A DNA stretch of 64,000 bases from Comamonas piscis (GTDB lineage: Bacteria > Pseudomonadota > Gammaproteobacteria > Burkholderiales > Burkholderiaceae_C), in the NCBI RefSeq assembly GCF_014109725.1, contig NZ_CP058554.1:3162001-3226000 (forward strand). The letters run 5' to 3'. The translations under genes were made by a program, and so were the position numbers. The notes beneath the pieces were generated by a model. It worked only from the letters and a program-made list of their open reading frames with translations. It did not search any database and had not been told where the DNA came from. Positions 18,283 to 26,191 of the stretch are shown here, piece after piece. Positions within the stretch are counted from its first letter, which is position 1. Every line of letters begins with the position of its first letter.

Positions 18283-18307
18283 TGATATATATCAATGGTA
18301 TATATCC
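18283..18307. promoter_or_regulatory. Candidate VapBC operator
   Basis: TGATATATATCA (18283-18294) is a perfect 12-bp palindrome. It is followed after 2 bp by a near-palindromic GGTATATATCC (18297-18307). The two lie 17-41 bp before the vapB ATG and next to the mutase stop, the position and form expected for autoregulation by a VapBC complex. Confidence 0.55.
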
Positions 18308-18311
18308 ACCT

Positions 18312-20486
18312 TCAAGCGGTCAAGCTGGCCTTGATCTGCTCCAGCACATCCTTCGCACTGGCCGGAATCGGCGTACCCGGGCCATACACGCCTTTGACAC
18401 CGGCGTTGTAGAGGTAGTCGTAATCCTGCGCAGGGATGACGCCGCCGACAAACACGATGATGTCGTCCGCGCCCTGCTTTTTCAGCTCTTCAATGATGGC
18501 CGGCACCAAGGTCTTGTGGCCGGCAGCCAAGGTGGAGACACCGACGGCATGCACATCGTTCTCGATGGCCTGGCGGGCGCATTCTTCAGGGGTCTGGAAC
18601 AGCGGGCCCATGTCCACGTCATAGCCCAGGTCGGCAAAGGCGGTGGCTACCACCTTGGCGCCCCGGTCATGGCCGTCCTGGCCCAGCTTGGCGATCATCA
18701 CACGGGGGCGGCGGCCTTGCGCTTCCGCAAAGGCGGCGATTTCGCCCTTCAGGGTGTCCCAGCCTTCCGCCGAGTCATAGGCGGCAGCGTAGACGCCGGT
18801 TACCTTTTGCGTGTCAGCGCGGTGGCGGCCATACGATTTTTCCAGCGCATCCGATACCTCGCCGACGGTGGCGCGCAGGCGCACGGCCTGGATGGCCAGG
18901 TCCAGCAAGTTGCCTTCACCGGATTCTGCGGCGTCGCTGAGCGCTTGCAGGGCCTTCTCGACACTGGCAGCATCGCGCGTCGCCTTGATCTGGTTCAGGC
19001 GCGCAATCTGGCTGTCGCGCACCTTGACGTTGTCCACTTCCAGAATGTCGACCGGGTCTTCCTTGGCCAGCTTGTATTTGTTAACGCCGACAATCACTTC
19101 CTTGCCCGAGTCGATGCGGGCCTGCTTCTCGGCAGCGGCGGCTTCGATCTTGAGCTTGGCCCAGCCACTGTCCACCGCCTGGGTCATGCCACCCATGGCA
19201 TCGACCTCTTCGATGATGGTCCAGGCGGCATCGGCCATGTCCTGGGTCAGCTTTTCCATCATGTAGCTTCCAGCCCAGGGGTCGATCACATTGGTGATGT
19301 GGGTTTCTTCCTGGATGATGAGCTGGGTGTTGCGCGCAATACGGGCGCTGAACTCGGTGGGCAAGGCAATGGCTTCATCGAGCGCATTGGTGTGCAGCGA
19401 CTGCGTGCCGCCAAACACGGCAGCCATGGCCTCAATGGTGGTGCGCACCACATTGTTGTAGGGGTCCTGCTCGGTCAGGCTCCATCCACTCGTCTGGCTG
19501 TGGGTGCGCAGCATCAGGCTCTTGGGGTTCTTGGCCTCAAAGCCGGTCATGATGCGGCACCACAGCAGGCGGGCCGCACGCATCTTGGCGATCTCCAGGT
19601 AAAAGTTCATGCCCACCGCCCAGAAGAAGGACAGGCGCCCGGCAAAGGCATCCACATCCATGCCCTTGGCGATGGCAGTTTTTACATACTCCTTGCCATC
19701 GGCCAGGGTGAAGGCGAGTTCGAGCGCCTGGTTGGCCCCCGCCTCTTGCATGTGGTAGCCGCTGATCGAGATCGAGTTGAACTTGGGCATGTTCTGGCTC
19801 GTGTACTCGATGATGTCGCCGATGATGCGCATGCTCGGCTTGGGCGGGTAGATATAGGTGTTGCGCACCATGAACTCTTTGAGAATGTCGTTCTGGATGG
19901 TGCCCGAGAGCTGGTCCTGCGGCACGCCCTGCTCTTCGGCCGCCACCACATAGCCGGCCAGCACCGGCAGCACCGCGCCGTTCATCGTCATCGAGACAGA
20001 GACCTTGTCCAGCGGGATGCTGTTGAAGAGGATCTTCATGTCCTCGACCGAGTCAATCGCGACGCCAGCCTTGCCCACGTCGCCGGTCACGCGCGGGTGG
20101 TCGCTGTCGTAGCCCCGGTGGGTGGCCAGGTCAAAAGCGACGGATACGCCCTGCCCGCCTGCGGCCAGCGCCTTGCGGTAGAAGGCGTTGGATTCTTCGG
20201 CGGTCGAGAAGCCGGCGTACTGGCGAATGGTCCAGGGCCGCACCGCGTACATGGTGGCCTGGGGGCCGCGCAGATACGGGGCAAATCCGGGCAAGGTGTC
20301 GGCAAACGGCAGGTCGGCAGTGTCGGCTGCGGTGTAGAGCGGCTTGACGGTGATGCCATCGGGCGTCACCCAATCGAGGCTGCCGACGTCACCACCCGGG
20401 GCAGATTTGGCAGCGGCTTTGTCCCAAGCGGCACGGTCGGCCTTGGGAAACTCGGATGCAGTGTTGTGCTTCGCGGAATCAGTCAT
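18312..20486 (-). CDS. Methylmalonyl-CoA mutase, single-chain
   Basis: 724 residues, with the catalytic TIM barrel and the cobalamin-binding domain in one chain, as in E. coli ScpA. The barrel shows TMYAVRPWTIRQYAGFSTAEESN, SVAFDLATHRGYDSD, SVSMTMNGAVLP, RTHSQTSGWSLTEQDPYNN and GGTQSLHTNALDEA. The B12 domain carries DGHDRG, with His606 as lower axial ligand, then GGVIPAQDYDYL. It converts (R)-methylmalonyl-CoA to succinyl-CoA using adenosylcobalamin. It heads the leftward propionate locus and is divergent from a GntR/FCD regulator, which probably controls it through the palindrome at 20557. I see no methylmalonyl-CoA epimerase gene in the window. Confidence 0.97.
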   Translation of the reverse strand: MTDSAKHNTASEFPKADRAAWDKAAAKSAPGGDVGSLDWVTPDGITVKPLYTAADTADLPFADTLPGFAPYLRGPQATMYAVRPWTIRQYAGFSTAEESNAFYRKALAAGGQGVSVAFDLATHRGYDSDHPRVTGDVGKAGVAIDSVEDMKILFNSIPLDKVSVSMTMNGAVLPVLAGYVVAAEEQGVPQDQLSGTIQNDILKEFMVRNTYIYPPKPSMRIIGDIIEYTSQNMPKFNSISISGYHMQEAGANQALELAFTLADGKEYVKTAIAKGMDVDAFAGRLSFFWAVGMNFYLEIAKMRAARLLWCRIMTGFEAKNPKSLMLRTHSQTSGWSLTEQDPYNNVVRTTIEAMAAVFGGTQSLHTNALDEAIALPTEFSARIARNTQLIIQEETHITNVIDPWAGSYMMEKLTQDMADAAWTIIEEVDAMGGMTQAVDSGWAKLKIEAAAAEKQARIDSGKEVIVGVNKYKLAKEDPVDILEVDNVKVRDSQIARLNQIKATRDAASVEKALQALSDAAESGEGNLLDLAIQAVRLRATVGEVSDALEKSYGRHRADTQKVTGVYAAAYDSAEGWDTLKGEIAAFAEAQGRRPRVMIAKLGQDGHDRGAKVVATAFADLGYDVDMGPLFQTPEECARQAIENDVHAVGVSTLAAGHKTLVPAIIEELKKQGADDIIVFVGGVIPAQDYDYLYNAGVKGVYGPGTPIPASAKDVLEQIKASLTA

Positions 20487-20556
20487 GTCTCAAGCTCGAA
20501 ATACGTTATAGACAGTGCATATTGGCCGACCCACGGCCGCCAGGCAAGTGTACATT

Positions 20557-20572
20557 ATTCATAATTATGAAT
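20557..20572. promoter_or_regulatory. Perfect 16-bp palindrome between mcm and its divergent regulator
   Basis: ATTCATAATTATGAAT is completely self-complementary. It lies 70 bp before the mutase start and 34 bp before the regulator start, in an AT-rich pocket. GntR/FCD proteins bind such short AT-rich palindromes as dimers, so this is the likely operator for both genes. Confidence 0.65.
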
Positions 20573-20605
20573 GCAAAATTTTGAATTCCAGTCGCCTTCT
20601 GTACA

Positions 20606-21253
20606 ATGGCGCCACCGATGAGCCTCCCCAATTTTGCGCCCCGCGCGCTGTACCAGGACGTTGCCGAGCTATTGCGGCAACGTATTTTTGCGCACCAACT
20701 GCCGCCCGGCAGCTGGATTGACGAGCTGAAAATTGCCGAAGAAATAGGCATCAGCCGCACGCCCTTGCGCGAGGCGTTGAAGGTTTTGGCCACCGAGGGC
20801 CTCGTCACGATGAAGCTGCGCCGAGGCGCCTATGTGACCGAAGTCTCGCAAAAAGACCTGCTCCAGGTCTACCACCTGCTCGCTTTGCTGGAAAGCGATG
20901 CCGCCGCCGAACTGGCCAGTTGTGCCAGTGCCGAGCAATTGGCCGAGCTTCAAGGCCTGCATGACGCGCTGGAAGCAGCCGTCCATGAGCGCGATGCCTT
21001 TTTTATCGCCAATGAGCGCTTTCATATGCGCGTGCTGGAGCTGCTGGACAACAAATGGCTCAGCCAGATGGTGGCTGATTTGCGCAAGGTGATGAAGCTC
21101 AACCGCCACAACTCCCTCTTCAAATCCGGGCGGATTGAGGAATCGCTGCAGGAGCACCGCGCCTTGATGCAGGCGCTGACCGCGCACGACGGCGCCGCAG
21201 CACGCGCATGCGTGATGCTGCACTTCAAGAATGGTTTGGCAGCGGCGTCTTAG
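20606..21253 (+). CDS. GntR-family regulator, FCD (FadR-like) subfamily
   Basis: 215 residues. The winged helix at about residues 12-80 has the family signature LRQRIFAHQLPPGSWIDELKIAEEIGISRTPLREALKVLATEGLV and RRGAYV. An all-helical FCD effector domain follows, with the metal/ligand positions typical of the group (NERFH and ALTAHDGAAARACVMLH). These regulators sense small carboxylic acids or acyl-CoAs. Being divergent from the mutase with a palindrome between them, it is likely the propionate-locus regulator; the ligand is not known. ATG at 20606 is used, with ATG at 20618 a reasonable alternative. Neither has a strong ribosome-binding site. Confidence 0.9.
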   Translation: MAPPMSLPNFAPRALYQDVAELLRQRIFAHQLPPGSWIDELKIAEEIGISRTPLREALKVLATEGLVTMKLRRGAYVTEVSQKDLLQVYHLLALLESDAAAELASCASAEQLAELQGLHDALEAAVHERDAFFIANERFHMRVLELLDNKWLSQMVADLRKVMKLNRHNSLFKSGRIEESLQEHRALMQALTAHDGAAARACVMLHFKNGLAAAS

Positions 21254-21283
21254 TTTTCGAGACGTCGCGCTGCCTGGGCAGAT

Positions 21284-22576
21284 TCAGCCCTTGAGGAAAT
21301 GCGCTGCGCCCTGCGCAGCCCGCACACCGCTCGACAAGGCGGCCGTCAGCAAATAGCCACCCGTGGGTGCTTCCCAATCCAGCATCTCACCTGCACAGAA
21401 CAAACCTGGCCGGGCATTGCACATCAAATCATGCGAGAGCGCGCCAAAGGCCACGCCGCCTGCGGTGCTGATCGCCTCGTCCAAGGGGCGAGTGGCAGTC
21501 ACGGTAATGGGAGATGCCTTGATGGCGGCAGCCAGCCGCTGCGCGTCCTGCATACCGTCTTTGCCCAGCACTTCAAACAGCAAGGCGGCCTTGATCCCTT
21601 CCAGTCCCAGGCGGCTTTTGAGATGGCTCGCCAGGCTGCGTGAGCCGCGCGGATGGCGCACCTCGGCCAGCACGCGCTCAGCGCTGTGGTCGGGCAGCAA
21701 ATCCACCATAAAAGTCGCCTGGCCATGGGCTTTGATGGCCTCGCGCAGTTGCGCAGACACGGCGTAGACCAAGCTACCTTCCACGCCAGTGTCGGTGGCG
21801 ACGAACTCACCGCGACGGACAAAGCCTGCCTCGCTGCCATCGTCAAAGCGGATAGCCACCGATTTAAATGGCTGGCCGGCAAACTTGCCGGCAAAGAATG
21901 GCGACCAGCCAGGCGCTGTTTCGCCATTGGCGGCTGGCAGCATGCGTACATCAAAGCCGCAGTTGGCGGGCTCCAGCGGGACGGTATCGACGCCCACCTG
22001 CTGCAGCAGCGGCACCCAGGCGCCGTCTGAGCCCAACCGGGCCCAGCTGCCGCCGCCCAGTGCCAGCACCGTGGCGCGGGCTTGCACGGCGGTCTCGCCT
22101 TCCGGCGCCGCAAAGCGCAGCGCGCCTGCCTCGTCCCAGCCCAGCCAGCGGTGGCGCATCGCAAAACGCACGCCCGACGCCCGCATCGCTACCAGCCAGG
22201 CGCGCAGCAGCGGCGCAGCCTTCATGTCCTTAGGGAAAATCCGGCCCGAGGTGCCGACAAAGGTCTCAATGCCCAGATCCTGCGCCCATGCCTGCACCTC
22301 GGCAGCGCCAAAATACTGCAGCCAGGAGGCAGCCACCGCCTGCTGCCGCGCAAAGCGGCTTACAAACTGCGGCATCGGCTCAGAATGCGTCAGGTTCAAG
22401 CCGCCACGCCCGGCGAGCAAGAACTTGCGGCCCACCGAGGGCATCGCGTCATACACCGTCACCTGCAACCCGCTTTGCGCCAGGCGGTGTGCTGCCATCA
22501 AGCCAGCTGGGCCACCGCCAATAACAGCAACATCCACAGTGGCGGGCGAAGAAGAGGAGTGGCTGGGCAGGGTCAT
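21284..22576 (-). CDS. NAD(P)/FAD-dependent flavoprotein, HI0933/BaiN family (TIGR03862-like)
   Basis: 430 residues. The N-terminal Rossmann motif VAVIGGGPAGLMAAHRLA binds FAD, followed by GRKFLLAGRGGLNLTHSE, typical of the HI0933 group. Further motifs are GTSGRIFPKDMKAAPLLRAW, VLALGGGSWARLGSDG, PLDEAISTAGGVAFGAL and the C-terminal GLFCAGEMLDWEAPTGGYLL. The substrate of most family members is unknown; BaiN from gut bacteria reduces bile acid intermediates. ATG at 22576 is chosen because it places the dinucleotide motif about 12 residues in; the frame is open further upstream to 22690 but lacks family similarity there. It lies convergent with the regulator gene and divergent from moaA. Confidence 0.88.
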   Translation of the reverse strand: MTLPSHSSSSPATVDVAVIGGGPAGLMAAHRLAQSGLQVTVYDAMPSVGRKFLLAGRGGLNLTHSEPMPQFVSRFARQQAVAASWLQYFGAAEVQAWAQDLGIETFVGTSGRIFPKDMKAAPLLRAWLVAMRASGVRFAMRHRWLGWDEAGALRFAAPEGETAVQARATVLALGGGSWARLGSDGAWVPLLQQVGVDTVPLEPANCGFDVRMLPAANGETAPGWSPFFAGKFAGQPFKSVAIRFDDGSEAGFVRRGEFVATDTGVEGSLVYAVSAQLREAIKAHGQATFMVDLLPDHSAERVLAEVRHPRGSRSLASHLKSRLGLEGIKAALLFEVLGKDGMQDAQRLAAAIKASPITVTATRPLDEAISTAGGVAFGALSHDLMCNARPGLFCAGEMLDWEAPTGGYLLTAALSSGVRAAQGAAHFLKG

Positions 22577-22727
22577 GGCAAAAGAAAAGCAAAAGGGAAC
22601 AAGGGGGCGAACCTTACACCAAGTCCAGTGCCCCGCAGGCCTGGGAATGGTACTTTTCTCAAACTGCAGCGTCGCCCAACATATCCGCAAGCCGGTATTG
22701 GCGGGCGCGCTCTAGTACCATTCGGCT

Positions 22728-23870
22728 ATGGATCGTCCCGTTATTTCCCTGGTTGACCTGCGTCTGCGTGACGCGGGCTTGGCCATGCCTGCACCGGCTG
22801 GTGCCACGCTGTCTCACAACGGCGCTGTGCATGACCAACGCCAACGGCCACTGCGGGATTTGCGCATCAGCGTGACGGACCGCTGCAACTTCCGCTGCAG
22901 CTACTGCATGCCCAAGGATGTGTTTGACAAGGACCACCAGTACCTGCCGCACCGCGATTTGCTCAGTTTTGAAGAGATCAGCCGCAGTGCCCGGCTATTT
23001 GCCCAGCTGGGCGTCGGCAAGCTGCGCATCACTGGCGGCGAGCCGCTGTTGCGCAAGAACCTGGAAGCGCTGATCGCCCAGTTGGCCCAGATCGAGACGC
23101 TGAACGGCAGCCCGATGGATCTGACCCTGACGACCAACGGCTCCATTCTGGCGCGCAAGGCCCGGGCCCTCAAAGACGCCGGGCTCAAGCGCCTGACGGT
23201 CAGCCTCGACAGCCTGAGCGACCCGTTGTTCCGCCAGATGAACGACATGGATTTCCCGGTCGCCACCGTGCTGCAGGGCATCGAAACCGCGCAGGCGGTC
23301 GGCTTTGCCAATATCAAGGTGAACATGGTCGTCAAGCGCGGCGTCAATGACCACGAAGTCATCGCGATGGCGCGGCATTTCCGCGGCAGCGGCGTTACCT
23401 TGCGCTTTATTGAGTTCATGGATGTGGGCGCCACCAATGGCTGGCGGCTGGAAGAAGTGCTGCCCTCGGATGCCGTGCTGGAGCGCCTGCAATCCGCCTT
23501 TGCACTCACCCCCTTGTCGGCGAAAGCGCCCGGAGAAACGGCGGTGCGCTGGGGCTATGTTGGTGCCAACGCCGAGCATGATCCAAGTCTGGGCGAGATT
23601 GGTTTGATCAGCAGTGTCACCCACGCCTTTTGCCAGGACTGCAACCGCGCGCGCCTGTCGACCGAAGGCAAGCTGTTTTTGTGCCTGTTTGCCAGCGAGG
23701 GCTGGGACCTGCGCGCCCTGCTGCGCAACGGCGCCAGCGACAGCGACATCCGCCAGGCCATCGCCCAGGTCTGGGGCCAGCGCAGTGACAACTACAGCGA
23801 GCAGCGCAGCCAGCACCCCGAGATTGCGCTGCAGCGCCAACGGGTGGAGATGAGCTATATCGGCGGCTGA
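22728..23870 (+). CDS. moaA: GTP 3',8-cyclase MoaA
   Basis: 380 residues. This radical-SAM enzyme makes the first intermediate of molybdenum cofactor synthesis from GTP. The N-terminal cluster is Cys53, Cys57 and Cys60 (DRCNFRCSYC), the C-terminal cluster is Cys302, Cys305 and Cys319 (FCQDCNRARLS...FLCLF), and RITGGEPLLRKNLE and the C-terminal Gly-Gly tail (SYIGG) are present. The N-terminus is about 30 residues longer than many MoaA proteins. ATG at 22728 is the first reasonable start. mobA follows 67 bp downstream in the same direction, forming a small cofactor unit. Confidence 0.97.
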   Translation: MDRPVISLVDLRLRDAGLAMPAPAGATLSHNGAVHDQRQRPLRDLRISVTDRCNFRCSYCMPKDVFDKDHQYLPHRDLLSFEEISRSARLFAQLGVGKLRITGGEPLLRKNLEALIAQLAQIETLNGSPMDLTLTTNGSILARKARALKDAGLKRLTVSLDSLSDPLFRQMNDMDFPVATVLQGIETAQAVGFANIKVNMVVKRGVNDHEVIAMARHFRGSGVTLRFIEFMDVGATNGWRLEEVLPSDAVLERLQSAFALTPLSAKAPGETAVRWGYVGANAEHDPSLGEIGLISSVTHAFCQDCNRARLSTEGKLFLCLFASEGWDLRALLRNGASDSDIRQAIAQVWGQRSDNYSEQRSQHPEIALQRQRVEMSYIGG

Positions 23871-23937
23871 TGGCGGCTTCTTCCGCTGATGGGCGCGACA
23901 ATCAGAGGGTCTGAAACCCCTGCTGCCTTTGCCGACT

Positions 23938-24591
23938 ATGCCCTCTTCCGCACCCGCCATTCCTCCTGAACACATCACCGGCCTCATACTCGCGGGCGGC
24001 CAGGGCACGCGCATGGGCGGTGTTGACAAAGGGCTGCAGTTGCTGGGCGGCCAGCCGCTGGCATGGCACTGCGCCCAACGGCTGCAGCCGCAGGTGGGAC
24101 CGCTGCTCATCAATGCCAACCGCCACCTGGATACCTACCGCGCGCTGGGCTACCCGGTAGTGGCAGATCTAAGCTTGCCGGACACCGAAGCCTACGCAGG
24201 CCCGCTCGCAGGGTTTGCCGCCGGCTTGGCGGCCTGCCAAACGCCCTGGCTGTTGACGGTGGCCTGCGACACGCCGCACTTCCCGCAAGACCTGTCCCAG
24301 CGCCTGGCGCAGGCAGCGGCTGCCCAGGATTGCCCCATTGCGATGGCATGCACGCCGCCTGAGGAGCCCGGCAGTGAGCGCCCGGTTTTGCAACCCACCT
24401 TCTGCCTGATCCATACCAGCCTGGCAGATAGCGTGCGCCAATATGTGGGCGGCGGCGGCCGCAAACTGCGGCAGTGGGCAGCACAGCATGGCCAGTGTCT
24501 GGTGCAGTTTGACGATGCCCAGGCCTTCTACAACGCCAATACGCCCGACGAGCTGGCCCGGTTGCAGGACATGACACCGCCGCACAAGTGA
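23938..24591 (+). CDS. mobA: Molybdenum cofactor guanylyltransferase MobA
   Basis: 217 residues. MobA links GMP to molybdopterin to make the bis-MGD cofactor. The nucleotide-binding motif GLILAGGQGTRMGGVDKGLQLL lies near the N-terminus, followed by NANRHLDTY, DLSLPDTEAYAGPLAGFAAGL and ACDTPHFP. ATG at 23938 is chosen over an in-frame TTG at 23929. The gene follows moaA and is probably co-transcribed. A few tens of bases downstream begins a thioredoxin-like gene in the same direction. Confidence 0.95.
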   Translation: MPSSAPAIPPEHITGLILAGGQGTRMGGVDKGLQLLGGQPLAWHCAQRLQPQVGPLLINANRHLDTYRALGYPVVADLSLPDTEAYAGPLAGFAAGLAACQTPWLLTVACDTPHFPQDLSQRLAQAAAAQDCPIAMACTPPEEPGSERPVLQPTFCLIHTSLADSVRQYVGGGGRKLRQWAAQHGQCLVQFDDAQAFYNANTPDELARLQDMTPPHK

Positions 24592-24664
24592 CTGGCGCTG
24601 ACGGACAAAGACTGTGCCGGTGCTATAACGGAACAGATCAGCATCCCCACCTTGGAGCCGCCTT

Positions 24665-24994
24665 TTGACCTACTCGGCACAGCACCTCAGCCAGGAGCCC
24701 CAGCGCTCCGATATCGATACCCAGCCCGGTTTGACCGTCCTGGAATTTGGCACGCCCTGGTGCCCGCATTGTCTGGGCGCACAAGGCCTGATCGAGCATG
24801 CGCTGGGCCCGCGCGCCGATATCCGGCATCTGAAAGTGGAAGATGGCCCCGGCAAGCCTTTGGGACGCAGCTACCGCATCAAGCTATGGCCTACCTTGGT
24901 GGTTTTGCGCGATGGCCAGGAAGTGGCACGCGTGGTGCGCCCGACGGATGCGGCCAGCATCTACACCGCGCTGGCAGCGCTGAAGACGCCATAA
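24665..24994 (+). CDS. Thioredoxin-like protein with WCPHC motif, TTG start
   Basis: 109 residues. The redox motif GTPWCPHCLG lies at about residues 29-38. The fold then continues with a KVEDGPGKPLGRSYRIKLWPTLVVLRDGQEVARVVRP segment, which includes the cis-proline typical of thioredoxins (LWPTLV). No signal peptide is seen, so it should be cytosolic. No ATG is available; TTG at 24665 has GGAG 7 bp upstream. The Pro-His pair between the cysteines is the DsbA-type dipeptide rather than Gly-Pro, so the redox potential may differ from that of TrxA. Its substrate is unknown; position after moaA-mobA is not informative. Confidence 0.87.
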   Translation: MTYSAQHLSQEPQRSDIDTQPGLTVLEFGTPWCPHCLGAQGLIEHALGPRADIRHLKVEDGPGKPLGRSYRIKLWPTLVVLRDGQEVARVVRPTDAASIYTALAALKTP

Positions 24995-25004
24995 GATAAG
25001 TACT

Positions 25005-25027
25005 GCCCGGCACATCGGGCCGGGTTT
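25005..25027 (+). terminator. Possible terminator after the thioredoxin-like gene
   Basis: CCCGGC (25006-25011) can pair with GCCGGG (25019-25024), followed by TTT. It lies 10 bp after the stop codon and between convergent genes. Confidence 0.45.
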
Positions 25028-25038
25028 GCGCTGAATGC

Positions 25039-25944
25039 CTAGACCGGCGTCACCGAGAACGCCGTGCTTGGCGCTGTGGGGTCTTCAGGCGACACGCCAA
25101 AGTACATCACGCCCACGCCATGCAGCTGCACCGATTCACGGCGCACGGCAGTCGCGGGGTTCGCACCAAAGCTCACCCAAGTGCCGTAGCGGCTTAGGTC
25201 GGTGTAGATCACATTGCCGCTGCGCCAGTCGATGCGGCCATGCTGGCGGGAGACGCGGCGGTCCAGTACCACCCATTCCGAGTCGGACGAGCGGCCGACA
25301 AAGAGCGGCATCTCTTGCGTGCTGAAAAACCGCTCCACGCCACCCGATGCCATCCGCAGGCGCATCTGCACCACGGTCTCGGGCTTCATCGGCAGCACCG
25401 AGTCATAGGCGGTCACGATGTCCTGGGCTTCAGGCTCAATCCATTGCACCTGGTAGAGCATTTGCTGCTCCGCCTTGCCGCGCACATCCATCCAGCCCAT
25501 GGGCACAAAAACGGTGTCGACGCGGGCGCCGGACTCCATCGTCGAGGCGGCCGCCCAGACCTCGCGGTGGCCAGCTTTTTCGCACAGACGCGCAGCCATG
25601 TTGACGGAGTCACCGTAGCAGTCGCCCTCCATCAGCACGACTTCGCCGGTGCTCATACCGACGCGAACATGGAATTTCTGAGAGGCAGGCAGGGAATCCC
25701 ACTGCCCGTAATGGCGGCGCATCAGCATGGTCATGGCGCTGACGGCCAAAGCACTGCTGTTGAAAATGGCCAACACACCATCGCCCAGGGTCTTGATCAC
25801 CCGGCCCCCCGCTTGCACGACGACCTGCTTGAAAGCGTCCGTCATGCCCGCGACTGCTCGCGCAGCCCGTTCATTGCCCAAGGTTTCGAACAATGCAGTA
25901 CTGCCCGAGATATCGATGAATACCACGGTGGCGACAGTTGTCAT
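25039..25944 (-). CDS. Class III adenylate/guanylate cyclase fused to an FHA domain
   Basis: About 301 residues. The N-terminal cyclase domain (about 1-175) has both metal aspartates, Asp11 (FIDISGS) and Asp55 (TLGDGVLA), the substrate-specifying Lys51 and the transition-state pair Asn115/Arg119 (VNMAARLC), so it looks active and adenine-type. The C-terminal FHA domain (about 213-285) has FVGRSS, the SRQHGRI core and the YGTWV strand, and should bind phosphothreonine peptides. There are no membrane helices. ATG at 25944 is chosen over an in-frame TTG at 26007, because cyclase domains of this group begin a few residues before the first aspartate. The combination links cyclic nucleotide synthesis to Ser/Thr phosphorylation. 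Confidence 0.92.
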   Translation of the reverse strand: MTTVATVVFIDISGSTALFETLGNERAARAVAGMTDAFKQVVVQAGGRVIKTLGDGVLAIFNSSALAVSAMTMLMRRHYGQWDSLPASQKFHVRVGMSTGEVVLMEGDCYGDSVNMAARLCEKAGHREVWAAASTMESGARVDTVFVPMGWMDVRGKAEQQMLYQVQWIEPEAQDIVTAYDSVLPMKPETVVQMRLRMASGGVERFFSTQEMPLFVGRSSDSEWVVLDRRVSRQHGRIDWRSGNVIYTDLSRYGTWVSFGANPATAVRRESVQLHGVGVMYFGVSPEDPTAPSTAFSVTPV

Positions 25945-26191
25945 GGATTTTCTTGTTACGGCAGGTGCTACCTCCTCCCCAGGAGCAACGCCAGCCTTAT
26001 GTATCAATAGCGACCATGCATATTACACTGCAAACCAGCGCTTACGACCAGTCCTGCGCCTGCTGCCAAGCTTACGAATTGTTTAGATTCCAACAGGCAG
26101 GGCAAGTCCCAGCTTTTCATATGCACGCGGAAAAGGGCGCATGACAGCTCTATATGCTGCCCCTCACCCGATATTAGCCGGTCGCAGTTAC

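Noticed and set aside
18282..20564. Rightward open frame of 760 codons opposite mcm
   Set aside because: It is longer than the mutase itself, but it is a shadow of high-GC codon bias. The leftward strand encodes an unmistakable methylmalonyl-CoA mutase, and the rightward product resembles no protein family.
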